Shown: positions 1-10,492 of the stretch, one piece after another | Layout: each line of letters begins with the position of its first letter | How positions within the stretch are numbered: the stretch's first letter is position 1 | Origin: Cubamyces lactineus | Taxonomy: Eukaryota > Basidiomycota > Agaricomycetes > Polyporales > Polyporaceae | Direction of reading: 5' to 3' | NCBI GenBank assembly: GCA_022376465.1 | Contig: JACDTU010000008.1 | Span: 930,001 to 994,000, forward strand | DNA: 64,000 bases | Position numbers and translations under genes: made by a program | The notes under the pieces: model-generated | Database searches by the model: none | Told to the model about the DNA's origin: nothing | Seen by the model: the letters and a program-made list of their open reading frames with translations, nothing else

Positions 1-235
1 CTTCGACGTTCTGACGTAAACTCCACGGCGGTATGGCTGAGATGATCGGGATATGTAGTCTTCCAGCTTGCGCAAGACAGCGCTAAGAAGACCAAGGCGT
101 GGTACGAGACGAGCGAGCGAGGTAGACGGTGATTCTTGACCATGTGTAGGCCGTATCGGGGCAATGCGATCGTCTACATAGCGGTGATGTAGGATATAAT
201 GTGTATGATATTGGGTATCGTTGGATGTCACAGGA

Positions 236-727
236 TTACTCGGCTTTCGGTCTCGTATTTGTCTTGTCTTCTGTTTGTTCTCCGTTGGGTTGCGAAGTAC
301 CCTCTTGGAGGCGCACCTGCTGCAGCTCATGCACGAACCTACGAGGGTGTTAAGTACTCGTCCTTCAGGCCGGAAGCAGGGCAAGAACTACCGACCATTT
401 CACACTGGCCCACAAGCAGCATTCGATGACCATGAGGAACAGCAGGTGGATGTTGCCGCGCGTCAGGATGAAGAGCGAGAACAGAACGGCAAAGAGCAGG
501 GCGAATGCACCGTCGAGGATGCGTAGGAAGGTCGGGTTTAGCGACGAGCCAGGCGTGAGGATATTCGAGAAGAATCCCCCATCTGAGGTAGACTCTGGCG
601 TGGCATTTGGCAAATCCGCCAAAGCAGATGGTGAACCAGCGTCGCTGGCCATGGAAATGAATGGTGGTCGAGGACTCGGAGGAGTTGCGTAGGACGTGCA
701 CGATGGCACAGCTGCCACTGCATTCAC
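236..727 (-). CDS. PKR1: Pkr1-family ER membrane protein (V-ATPase assembly factor)
   Basis: Two exons, 727..396 and 338..236, joined across a 57 nt GT-AG intron, give 144 residues. The core matches the Pkr1 family: an ILTPGSSLNPTF block, two hydrophobic segments around a GNIHLLFLM stretch, then VKWFVHEL, which is created exactly by the splice. In yeast Pkr1 is a small ER membrane protein needed to assemble the V0 sector of the vacuolar ATPase. Length fits the family. The first ATG (727) is used; a second Met 25 codons later would also keep the whole conserved region. The gene diverges from TFC1 with 103 bp between start codons. The family call is from recognition of the motif. Confidence 0.88.
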
Positions 728-830
728 GTGATCAAACGCGACCTCTCAATGCGCGTTCGCGCGGACGCGATGAGCTCTTCGTTCTTCCCTCGCTACATCG
801 CAAGGCTCGCAACTCCCAAGGCGGGCTGCC

Positions 831-2987
831 ATGGACCAGCCTCAAGCAGGACCGTCTCAAATCCACTCCGAAGCCGCTATGACTACTAGTGCAGGCGTGA
901 CAGACGCCAACTCGATACTACAAGACTCAGTTCCTCCGAGTCAGGCTACACCCGCCCCCGAACGCCCTCTCCCGAGCACGCACTTCTACTCTGTCGAGTA
1001 CCCAGGCTATGTCCAACCATCGTCTGCGCCACTTGCCATAGAGCGGCTAGGAGGACCCCACGCGATCGACAGCGCGTTCCGCCGCGCGAGCGGGCGCGAC
1101 AAAGTCGAGTCTCTCCTCGAGCTGCGCCTTCGCCCTGGGAACCCATACGCGCATCCCATCCCCGGGGAGATCGTCCCGACGAGCAACATTGTGCTGAAGG
1201 TGGTGAAGCGGAAGCGGCGACGCAAGGACGACCAAGAAGGGGTGCAGCAAGATGGGGCTGTGGGCGAGTATACGGTGGAAGCTGTGGGGACCGTGCCCAA
1301 GACAGCGCGCTTCAGGAGTATGCCTTCCCTATTTCCAAACACTGGATTATGTCTGAATGAGACATGTACTTGCTCAGGTATGGCGGACTTTCAGTACCAG
1401 CCCGACATGTCGGACCCAGTCGCGCACCTGCGCACGGCCATGGACGCGATGGATGGTAATATGCCCTACCGCAGCCCCTCACGCGCGTATGCTAACATGC
1501 TCTTGCAGTGGATGGTATCCTCAAATACCATATACCTCCAGAAATGGAGGACTATACGATCACCGAGGCAGATCCGTCTGCTATGGAGATCGACCCTCAG
1601 CTCCTCGGCGAAGGAGAGGTCGCGATGTCGAACACGTCCACCAAGACGCGGAGCAATCTTCGGCTGTTTACCCCGCCGCTGTTCAGCCGCCAGGGCGTAC
1701 CACAGAACTACAAGTAAGCGTTACGCACGCTGCCGCAGTGGGTGTATGCTCACAGCTGTTCCTTAGCTACAAAGCCAATCCCGCATCGGTCGAGACGATT
1801 GTCGTGGACGAGGAGACTGGCGAAGAGAAGAAACGGTTGATTAACCGGATGCGATGGAAAGGATACGGTCCCATCGCCATATCATATGCGGACAAAGGGG
1901 TATGTATAGCGACCGGCCACCCCGGACACCGCGCTCACAACACGTCTGCCTATGCAGGTACCAGACAAACCATCTGCTACCGTCGAGGAGCAGCGTAGCC
2001 AAGCAGATAAGAAGATATTACAGCGATTGGAAGAAGTACGTCACTTAAGTGTAGGGAAAGTGGCCGCGCACACATTGACACGTCCACTGTGCAGTTGTTC
2101 GCGGAGCGTCCTGTATGGACACGGGCCGCTATTTTCAATCAGTTTACACCGCTGGAAGTGCGGGACATCATCAAGTACGTCGCTACACATACTCGACTAT
2201 ATTGATGCGGGCTATTTATGACTGCGGCGGCAGCTCCAAATACCTCCTACCCTTGGTATCATACGTGTTCGAAGATGGTCCCTGGCGAGATACGTATGTC
2301 CGCTTGGGCTATGATCCTCGACAAGACCCTGATGCTCGATTGTTCGTGCATGGTCTTCACCCCATATCATTCTTTTCCGTCTGACCTCACGTTTGTGCGC
2401 AGCTACCAACGTCTCTACTTCCGCAACATCAACCACCCCATATCGCGGCCATCTGTAGTCTCCCGCCGTCAAGAGCAACGCAACGAGTCCGCTCAGGCGC
2501 GCTTCTCAGGCGTCGACGACCGCCGCTCGCACATCTTCGACGGTGTAACGGTGACATCCGAAACGGCCGCGTTCCAGTTGTGCGACATCACGGACCCAAT
2601 GCTAAAAGAGATGATCGAGGACGAGGATGCGCTCCGGGAGACATGCAGCGAGCGCGATGGATGGTACACCACGCACGCGCTCGAACGTATCAAGGCCGTC
2701 CTCCGTCACAAGTTCTTCTCGCTCCTCCTAGGGCACGTCGCGACGCGCGAGGAGTGTGAGCGGTTGCTCGTGCCGGACGAGGGCTCCGACAAACTACCGC
2801 AACGTCATAGACACAGGCTCAAGTTCGGGAAGCACAACATGGCGAAGGGGGCGTTACCACCAGAAGACGCCGCGGTATGTAACTGCACCGTCAGTACAGG
2901 AATTCTCAAACTGATAATTCTTGCTTGTAGGCTCATCGGTTGATGACAACCCTCGAACAGCAGAGGAAAACATTCCCGAGCAGATGA
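831..2987 (+). CDS. TFC1: TFIIIC subunit Tfc1/Sfc1 (tau95, GTF3C5 homologue)
   Basis: Nine exons: 831..1317, 1378..1455, 1509..1713, 1767..1899, 1958..2035, 2095..2174, 2234..2341, 2403..2874, 2931..2987; 565 residues. The N-terminal triple-barrel dimerisation region is clear (VEYPGYV, LELRLRPGNPY, HPIPGEIVPTSNIVLKV). The central to C-terminal DNA-binding region includes RMRWKGYGPI, ERPVWTRAAIFNQF and GPWRDTYVRLGYDPR followed by an acidic/basic tail. In yeast this subunit sits in the tauA lobe of TFIIIC and contacts the A-box side of tRNA genes for RNA polymerase III recruitment. All introns are canonical and 51-61 nt. An in-frame ATG at 879 is an alternative start. It shares a short upstream region with PKR1. 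Confidence 0.9.
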
Positions 2988-3384
2988 TGTGATCTTGCTT
3001 GGCTAGCGGTGTCTTGCACAGTGTATTGTTCGTTTATACTCATACTGTATTTTTATGCTTAATGTCGATGTATGTCGGTCCTGGCACGGTGCCAGCAACT
3101 CATTTGCGACACAGGTGCGAGTGGAGGACTATCCAGCAACGCCATCATGATATCGCACGGGACGCTGAGTGTTTTTGGAGTTTTCCATTTCTGCTCGGTA
3201 GGTCCTAAGCATAGCGGCAGTGCATACACAACATGGTCGTGGTGGTGTTTTACATGGATCGACGTCGCCTTGCGCGCGAGACTGGGGCCGGCAAGCGTAT
3301 GCATACAGACTCGACTCCTCCTCCCTGCCTACGGGAACGGCATCCGCAGCCAAGAGTCCTCTACTCGGAATGGGGTGAGGGAGA
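2988..3384. other. Convergent intergenic region
   Basis: Holds the 3' flanks of TFC1 (+) and eL29 (-). No splice-supported reading frame, RNA gene or repeat seen. Confidence 0.6.
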
Positions 3385-3835
3385 TCATGACGATGCGGCC
3401 TTCTGCTCAGCACGAGCTTTTCTCTACAAGTTGAGCGCACATGTGAGAATTGGGGTATAGGTGATGGTGGAAGGGATACGTACCGCACCAACCAACGCGA
3501 ACCTGGCGTTGCGGCGGAACTAAAGTGATATGATCGGTAAGTCTCCCCTCGTTCTCTACATCCAAATCATCATACCTTGGGGTCAACCTATAGCACAAGC
3601 ACATCTAGTTAGCACCTCGTTCAAAACGTAGAGCTCGGAATGCAAACGTACACCCTTCATGGACCGCGTCCTGTGGCTCTTGGGCTTCTTGATACCGTTA
3701 CGGTGAGCCTTACGGTTCTGGTTGTGGTTGGTATGGCTGCACGCAAAATCCGGTCGTCAGCATACTCCCCTCTTCCTCCTGCACGGTTCGATCAAGTAAA
3801 CGGCGTAGATTCACTCACTTCTTGGACTTGGCCAT
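3385..3835 (-). CDS. RPL29: 60S ribosomal protein eL29 (five exons, one of 12 nt)
   Basis: Exons 3835..3819, 3736..3652, 3587..3576, 3519..3484, 3423..3385 sum to 189 nt, giving a 62-residue protein. The translation begins [20 protein letters not shown] and continues [19 protein letters not shown] then [10 protein letters not shown], the eL29 signature. The protein is a small basic component of the large ribosomal subunit. No exon except the second exceeds 40 nt, and the third encodes only VDPK. All four introns are GT-AG and 56-82 nt. Because the gene is so finely split, unspliced translation hides it. The product length equals the family norm, so the model is probably complete. Confidence 0.93.
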
Positions 3836-4093
3836 GGCGACGTCGAGCGGGTCTTGAGGATGCGGATGCTGCTACGCCTACAGCCGGCGCTCCTCCGCTG
3901 CTCTGTAGGCGTGGGAAACTCTCTGGTATGTGGCTGAAGAACTATGCAGTTGAGATGAGCGCTTGGAGAAACGCTCGTTGCTACCGCAGTGCCCCTGTGA
4001 GTCGTGAGCGCAAGTGCAACGAACAGCGAGAAATGCTAGTATATAGTACTGCGACCAAGAAAGCAGTAGATATCAAAAAGCGACAGAAGGTGT

Positions 4094-4100
4094 AAAAAAA
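4094..4100 (-). terminator. RNA polymerase III terminator of tRNA-Ile
   Basis: A run of seven T on the minus strand lies 28 nt downstream of the tRNA 3' end. Four or more T is the usual Pol III stop. Confidence 0.7.
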
Positions 4101-4128
4101 CTTGCCTGTACCAAAGGCCAAAAGTACT

Positions 4129-4201
4129 GGCCAACGCCGGGATCGAACCGACGACCTTGGCGTTATTAGCACCACGCTCTAACCAACTGAGCTAGTCGGC
4201 C
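4129..4201 (-). tRNA. tRNA-Ile(AAU), no intron
   Basis: 73 nt cloverleaf on the minus strand. The acceptor stem GGCCGAC pairs with GTTGGCC (one G-U). D-arm GCTC/GAGC with an AGTTGGTTA loop, anticodon stem TGGTG/CGCCA with loop CTAATAA giving anticodon AAU, T-stem GTCGG/CCGGC with loop TTCGATC. The B-box GGTTCGATCCC is intact, and no intron is present at position 37/38. It sits between eL29 and the dehydrogenase pair, and TFC1 just upstream encodes a subunit of the factor that reads its promoter; the proximity is probably chance. Confidence 0.95.
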
Positions 4202-4447
4202 ATAGATACATCTGTTTGTAAATATGAAAAGAGGCTGCCACACCATGTAACCCCTGAGCTTTAAATTAAGAGATGACGCAGTTTAATTCGTCCAGGGCCA
4301 CTTCCTCAATCGTCCATTCCGCACCATGTTGTCCGTTCACCCCATGGTCTGCGGATGCAAACCGCAACGTACAAGTAGCTTAGACATGCGTCTCCGGAGT
4401 TGGCACAAGCTCGCTTTCGCTCTCTCTTCTCCTCATCTTTGCCCACT

Positions 4448-5843
4448 ATGCCTACCCAACAGCGTCGGATGAGCAGCAGTCAAGGCGTGCAACAGCGCCG
4501 GATGAGCGCAAGCGCAGGCTCAGGCCCCTCGGTGCCCACTATCCAGCAACGCAGGATGAGCGTGAGCACTCAATCTGCGCAGCGCCGGATGAGCATCAGC
4601 TCTCAGTCACCAGACGGACGACGCATGAGCACAGCCTCGCGGCGTATGAGCATCGGCGCATACACCCTCCCCGTCCCCGCTCCTCCCTTACCTGAGGGTC
4701 TCAATAACCTCCTCGGGAGACGCTTCAAGCCGGAGAATATCCCTGACCTCGCCGGACGGACGGCTCTCGTAACCGGCGGTACATCGGGGATCGGCTTCTT
4801 CGATGCACTGGAGCTCGCTCTTGCGAATGCGAAGGTCATCATCATCTCGACCACTGCGTCATGGCACGGCAAGCAGGCAGAAGTCGACATCAATGCTGCC
4901 CTCCAGGAATGCAAGTCGACGGGATCTGTCGTTTGGCATGCGGTCGACATGAGCAACCTCAAAGCGGTGGACGCCGTTGCGCAGAAGATTCTCAAGGAGG
5001 AGCCTCGACTAGATATCCTCATCTGCAATGCTGGGATTGGACAAACGCCCTTCGCGATGACCGGCGACGGCCTTGAGAAGCATTTTGAGGTACGTAGCAT
5101 CTGGATGTGTACTGATCCAAAGACTCACCAAATTCCGGCAGGTAAACAACCTCGCGCATTACGTTCTTACACTGCGGTTGCTGCCGCTCATGCAACGCAC
5201 CGCGGCATTTGCTCCACCCGGTACTGTGCGCATAGTCATGCAAAGCTCGGAGTTGCATCGCATGGCACCCTCCGATACCAAGTTCGAGTTCAAGGAGGAG
5301 GTCAACTCCATCACCGACGAAACTCAGCTGTACGTGACCCGTTCGATTGTAATTGCGTCTAACTCACACCTAACAGGTATGCGCGCACGAAGTTGGGCTT
5401 GATATACCTCACTCGCGAATTGGCACAGCGAAAGCTCGCAACATATCCACCGGGGACTACTCCTGTCCTCATAATGGCTGTTCATCCAGGCAGTGTCGAC
5501 TCCGAAATTCAAAAGAACGCCGACAACGGCCCCATGGCCAAGCTCAAGAAGCTCTTCACTCGTACGAATACCAAGACCGACGAGGAAGGGGCTGAGGTGT
5601 GTCTGTGGGCCGCGACGTGTACCGACATCAACGCGGACAACTGGAAGGAATTCCAGGTAAGCGTGACGGCGCCCATGCTGTACGACATGTATTGACAAGA
5701 TCGTATAGGGCAATTACTTCTCGGAGGCATACGGGAAGCCTGGCGGGGAGAGTAACCTCGCTAAAGACGAACAGATCGCCGACAACTTCTGGGAGCTTTG
5801 CGCGGCCTGCGTGAAGGAGAAGCTGGGTGAGGAACTTCGCTGA
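4448..5843 (+). CDS. Short-chain dehydrogenase/reductase with RRMS-repeat N-terminal extension
   Basis: Four exons, 4448..5089, 5142..5329, 5377..5656, 5709..5843; 414 residues. From about residue 98 it is a classical Rossmann-fold NAD(P)-dependent dehydrogenase of the WWOX/retinol dehydrogenase-like group: TGGTSGIG cofactor motif, NAGIG, a Ser in MQSSE, and YARTK supplying the catalytic Tyr and Lys across an exon junction. The first ~75 residues are unrelated to the fold and contain six RRMS motifs in a Ser/Gln-rich background. Each matches the protein kinase A consensus RRxS. The ATG at 4448 is the first in-frame start. The substrate cannot be told. The neighbour at 6495 is a paralogue with the same three intron positions but no extension, so the extension arose or was lost after duplication. 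Confidence 0.88.
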
Positions 5844-6494
5844 TCGTCGCCTGAAAACTCTACTGCCACCGCACTTTATTCTCGTATCAGACTCATTTGG
5901 ATCCTGACTGTTGTACCGCATGCTGTTAACGTTCTCATCATACCACATGTAGTAGTTAGGTAGCCTGTAAAACGGATTGGATCGTTCGTTTATCTTGAAC
6001 GTTTGGTAATCGGCGTTGCTCACCTGTACAAGACGTCTTGGAACCTCACGGCCAAGTATCGAAGAGTGGGGTTGACAGAGGGGGGGGGGTGCCTCATGCT
6101 TGCATTGGGCCTTAAGGATTTGCTACACCGCTTACTAGAATCATTCATCATGTCTTTTGAAAACATTAGTACTAACCAGGAGCTGTACGCGGAACTCACG
6201 GAGGAACTGCCTGGAGAGACTAACGTTTACGGTTGTTGGACCGGGACCAGGCGGTAGATATGTGGCAGTGCGATGTTGTGCGACGTCCCGGTAAGTAGTG
6301 CGACGCACCATATTAGGTCGCCCAGAAGACATGACGATAGAGCTGTATGCGTCATGTATTGAGCGACATTCGTACATAAAGGGTCTTCGAGTGTCGACAA
6401 GAAGAGTATGCCTACCATTCATCTTGCTCGACCTCCCTGCCTGCCGCTACCCCGCATCTTGCACTTCTCCGTCTCTCGCATCCCTCGTCGCACT
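5844..6494. other. Intergenic region between the two dehydrogenases
   Basis: 3' flank of the first and promoter side of the second dehydrogenase. It contains a G10 run at 6080-6089. No gene seen. Confidence 0.5.
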
Positions 6495-7689
6495 ATGTCT
6501 TCCCTCTTACCCGACACAACCAACCCCGCCACCCTTATGAGCAAGCGGTTCAGGCCGACGCAGATCCCTGACTTGTCTGGACGCGTCGCGCTCGTCACCG
6601 GCGGTTCAGCGGGCATAGGCTACTGGGACGCTGCAGCGCTCGCTCAACATAACGCGACCGTCCACATAGTGTCCGCAAACCCCGATCATGGCAAGGACGC
6701 AGAAGCCAGCATCAATCAAGCACTCAAGCAGAGCGGCTCGAAGGGTTCTGTCAAGTGGCATCAACTCGACATGATGCACCTCAAGAAGGTCGACGAATGG
6801 TCGAAGAGCTTCGCACAGGAGGTTGAACGTCTCGATATCCTTATCGCAAACGCGGGGATTGGACAAGCTCCTTTCGGTATGACCGACGATGGGTTAGAGA
6901 GGCACTTTGAAGTAACGTGCAGTCATCGTCTTGTATGCATGCGCTTCATTGACGTTCGATAGGTCAACAACCTAGCGCACTTCGTCATAGTGCTTAGGCT
7001 CCTCGACTTGATGAAGAAGACCGCCAAGTCAGCTCCCCCCGCGACCGTTCGCATCGTGATGCAAAGCTCCGAGATGCATCGCTTCTCACCCACAGAGGGG
7101 TTCTCTTCTAAAGAAGAAATTAACCAGGAGCTTGACGGAGTCAGGCTGTGAGCACAACATCCTGGTTATCAACACGAGGTTCGACTGCTTACCGCCTTAA
7201 CATTTGCTTAGGTACGGCCGGACCAAAGTGGGGCTTATAGTCTTCGCGTCCGAGCTCGTCCGGCGGAAGTTGTCCGATTCCTCCAAGCCTATCTTGGCCA
7301 TCTCGGTACATCCTGGCATGGTGGACACGGAGGTGCAGAAGGCTTGGGGCGAGTCGTACGGTGTTGTTGGTCAGGTGATCGACAAGTTAAGTCGCCTTGG
7401 TGGAAAGAGTGCTGAGGAAGGCGCCGAGGCAAGCCTATGGGCTGCGACGAGCACTGATATCAATGAAAGCAACTGGAAGGAGTATCAGGTAAGCGTCATA
7501 TATATGTCAAAATTCGAATTAGCCACTCACAGTCTGTGATTTTGCACTGCTTAGGGTAAGTACTATACGGAACCGTACGGCAAAACCGACCAGGAGACGG
7601 ACTACGCTAAGGACCAAACCGTCGCGAACAACTTCTGGAAGTTGTGTTCTGACCTCACACAGGAAATACTAGGAGAGAGGTTGGAGTAG
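6495..7689 (+). CDS. Short-chain dehydrogenase/reductase (tandem paralogue)
   Basis: Four exons, 6495..6911, 6963..7147, 7212..7488, 7555..7689; 337 residues. Cofactor motif TGGSAGIG, NAGIG, and YGRTK with catalytic Tyr/Lys. It aligns with the upstream gene from the KRFRP/RRFKP block to the C-terminus, and all three introns fall at the same codons and phases (after FE, within the Leu before the catalytic Tyr, and before the final GKYY/GNYF exon). This shows a tandem duplication. It lacks the RRMS extension. An in-frame ATG at 6408 would add 29 residues that look like translated leader rather than conserved protein, so 6495 is preferred. Substrate unknown. Confidence 0.87.
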
Positions 7690-7860
7690 ACAGAGAATAC
7701 TCGCCGAGTTGGAACTTGTATGGCTTGTGCCTGGGATATATGCATCGGAACGCGGCAAGGCTCTGAGCTTTGACTGAAGTTGATGATAAGGATAATGTAA
7801 TTGGGCCACGGTGTTCCATGCGACATGTTGTAGACGCGCTCTTAGAATTTGAAGAGTGCA

Positions 7861-8835
7861 GGTAGAGACAGTGTTGTACGGTCGTGCGGCCTGGTCGCGT
7901 AGTCGCATGGACGACCTTGCGACTAGTCGCGCGACCGACATGCCGACCATCAAACGACCCGACTTTACCCACGCCCCAATGCGACCCGGATATGTTCGGG
8001 CCGGCCAGTGCACCCAATGATCATCTCTCCGAGTTAACCTCGCGGCCGTGCGCCTCGGGACGTGTGCCTCGTCCTACGACCACGAGCCACTCTTGCGCAT
8101 GCATACCATGAGCGTGAATGCGCACTTGAGCAGCAAGCGGCGTCCACAAAGCTGTTCTGAGTCAAAGGAAACGCTTGAATCGTACTCAGAACCCCATTCA
8201 AGAATGACCTATGCGTTAGCATTTAAACCCTCGCGCGAGTATTAAACACCTTCGCAAGGGAGGTCGCGCGGTGGCGCGCGCGAGGGCGCGAAGCCTGCCG
8301 TGGCGTCGGGTTATGGCGCCACAGCAGAGTCCAAAAGGCAGAGCCTTTCAGGTGGGACGTTAACCTATAGTGTGTTGCCAATGGCCTCGAGCAGCCGTTC
8401 AAGAAACGAATGCTTATGCAACTTCAACTCAACGCACTGGGTGCAACATATTGCAGGCTTTGCGAGCCTTGGCTTTGACGAGGAGCTTGAGCTCTATGAA
8501 CTGCTGGACTATGACACCGCTGGAGAATTGGTTGATGAGAGTAATGAGAACGTGTATGGGCTGAATTGGGACCTCGGACTGGATGAGATGACACTGGATG
8601 TAATGCAACCATAACTTTCATGTGTACTGAATGTGATCTGCAGCTCTATACGGCCCCATAGCCAGTGGTCGCGTTCAGTATGGAGGCGTAGGTCGCGGCA
8701 CTAAGCGCCTGAGGGACCCGACTTTGCCATATCGGGCAAAGTCGTGGTCGCATTTCCGACCATGTGTCCGGACATCCCGACTATATGTCAGTCGCACGAC
8801 TGGTCGCGCGACCGGTACAACACTGACGGTAGAGA
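7861..8835. mobile_element. hAT-like non-autonomous DNA transposon
   Basis: The left end at 7869 reads CAGTGTTGTAC and the right end at 8825 is its exact inverse, GTACAACACTG. Past the 11 perfect bases the termini continue as imperfect inverse copies (GGTCGTGCGGCC against GGTCGCGCGACC, one base inserted). An identical 8-mer GGTAGAGA flanks the element at 7861-7868 and 8828-8835. It touches the left terminus but is two bases (AC) away from the right one. hAT elements make 8 bp target duplications and often have ends of this kind. Many GTCG/CGAC motifs crowd both subterminal regions. The interior has one 104-codon frame (8300..8614) that does not resemble a transposase, so the ~960 bp copy is presumably mobilised in trans or dead. 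Confidence 0.68.
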
Positions 8836-9272
8836 GCGGTGGACACGGTGGTGGTGGAGAGCCGTCTCACGGTACATAAGTGATCGGGCTGGCCCGGCCC
8901 GATTTTCTCGGAGTGACTGACCCGCGGACAACTCGGAGCAGCGCCGAGCAGCGCTCGCGAACGCCTAAGCGCCAGCAGCTTACTGTTACATCTCTCATCT
9001 GTACAACTTCCTTGCCCAAACGCCAGTATCACAGCGTCCTCGCTGAATCTTGCCCCGAGGTAAGTCGCATCTCATAAATACCTCGCCAGAGATGACTCAG
9101 AGTGGAAGCGTATACTCGACCCGCGAAAACTACGTATACCGTGCTGGGTCGAGAAGACGACTTGCTATGTTCTAGATACTGCTGAGGCTATATAACCTAT
9201 CCTTGCGCGTTTTGACTGTGTTGGACTCCTTGTTGACGCGTCCCCATAGATCCCACATCGAGTACAAACACT
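8836..9272. other. Intergenic region upstream of SSU72
   Basis: No gene seen. Contains a GC palindromic patch (GGGCTGGCCCGGCCC) near 8886. Confidence 0.5.
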
Positions 9273-10492
9273 ATGGACCCTCGAAGAGCGCGTGATCCGC
9301 GTCTGGCTCGTCAGGATCCTCGCCTGCAACAGCGGTCGCATTCTGGCACACCATCTGCGCAGCCGCCGCAAGGGCCCCCTCATCAAGGCTACCAGTACCA
9401 AGGTCCGCCACCCACTCAGGCTCCTCCGATGCAAGCATCGACATCGCAAGGATATCCTCCACCCGTCCAACAGGACGCATATCCCGCATACCCTACCGCC
9501 ACGCCATCCCAGTATCCCGCACATGACATCTCCAACCAACAACTTTCCCAGGAAGCACAAGGGGCTTCGAGTTTGCCGCATGATGCATCGCAAGTGCAGA
9601 CGCAAGAACAACAACAGCAGCCATCCGGATACAAGCCTCGTCCGCTGTTCTGTGTGGTCTGTGCCAGTAATCAGGTGCGCTGAACCTCTTGACGTCTCCG
9701 TTGCCGTAGATTGAAAGTGCTGCGGTAGAATCGATCTATGGAGGGACACTACGTCTTAGCGTAAGCTTCATCTTGCTCCTTGGTGTCTGACGAGGACTGA
9801 CAAACGTGCGTCGCATCCCTAGCAAGGCTGGCTTCCGTGTATGTTCGGCCGGGACCGGTTCAGCGGTGCGATTGCCGGGACCAGCGATAGACAAGCCCAA
9901 CATTTATCCCTTTGGTACGCCGTATAATGACATGTACGAGCAACTGCAGTCGCAAGATGCCAGATTGTACGTTCTCCGCCACATGGTCAAGCGGGTGTCG
10001 TCGGCTGACGTGGGTGCAATCCCAGGTACACGGCAAATGGCCTGCTTCAGATGCTTGACAGGAATCGGAGAATCAAGCTTGCCCCCGAACGGTGGCAAGA
10101 GACGAAGACGGTGGCTGATATTGTCATAACGTGCGAAGAGCGATGTTTCGATGCTGTATGCGACGGTAAGTGAGGGCCCATGCTGAGAGCCATCGTGGAA
10201 ATTGACAGCCCAATCAGACCTGCTCACAAGAGGTGGAGAGTTCAACAAGCCTGTACATGTGATCAATATAGAGATCAAAGATAACCACGAAGAAGCGCAT
10301 ATCGCAGGCAAGGCGATCGTCGATCTAGCTACGGCTGTGAGTACTGTTACGGATGGAAGTCCATATGTCGCTGAGATTCATGTTCTGCAGCTCGAGAATG
10401 CGAACGACATAGATGAAGAGATCAACAGCATTCTCCAGGCACACCAGGAGAAGCACCCTCACAGCATCCTGCACGCCGTTGCATATTATTGA
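9273..10492 (+). CDS. SSU72: Ssu72, RNA polymerase II CTD Ser5 phosphatase
   Basis: Six exons, 9273..9674, 9729..9760, 9823..9966, 10026..10165, 10218..10336, 10391..10492; 312 residues. The catalytic P-loop VCASNQNRS (C-x5-R-S) is assembled across intron 1. It is followed by [24 protein letters not shown] and [11 protein letters not shown], all typical of Ssu72, which removes phosphate from Ser5 (and Ser7) of the Pol II tail within the cleavage and polyadenylation machinery. The first ~125 residues are an extension, rich in Pro/Gln, that opens with [17 protein letters not shown], three DPR units. Yeast and animal Ssu72 (about 200 residues) lack such a tail. Introns are 51-62 nt and canonical. 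Confidence 0.94.

Noticed and set aside
3640..4095. 151-codon plus-strand frame
   Set aside because: Overlaps eL29 exons on the opposite strand, and eL29 is certain.
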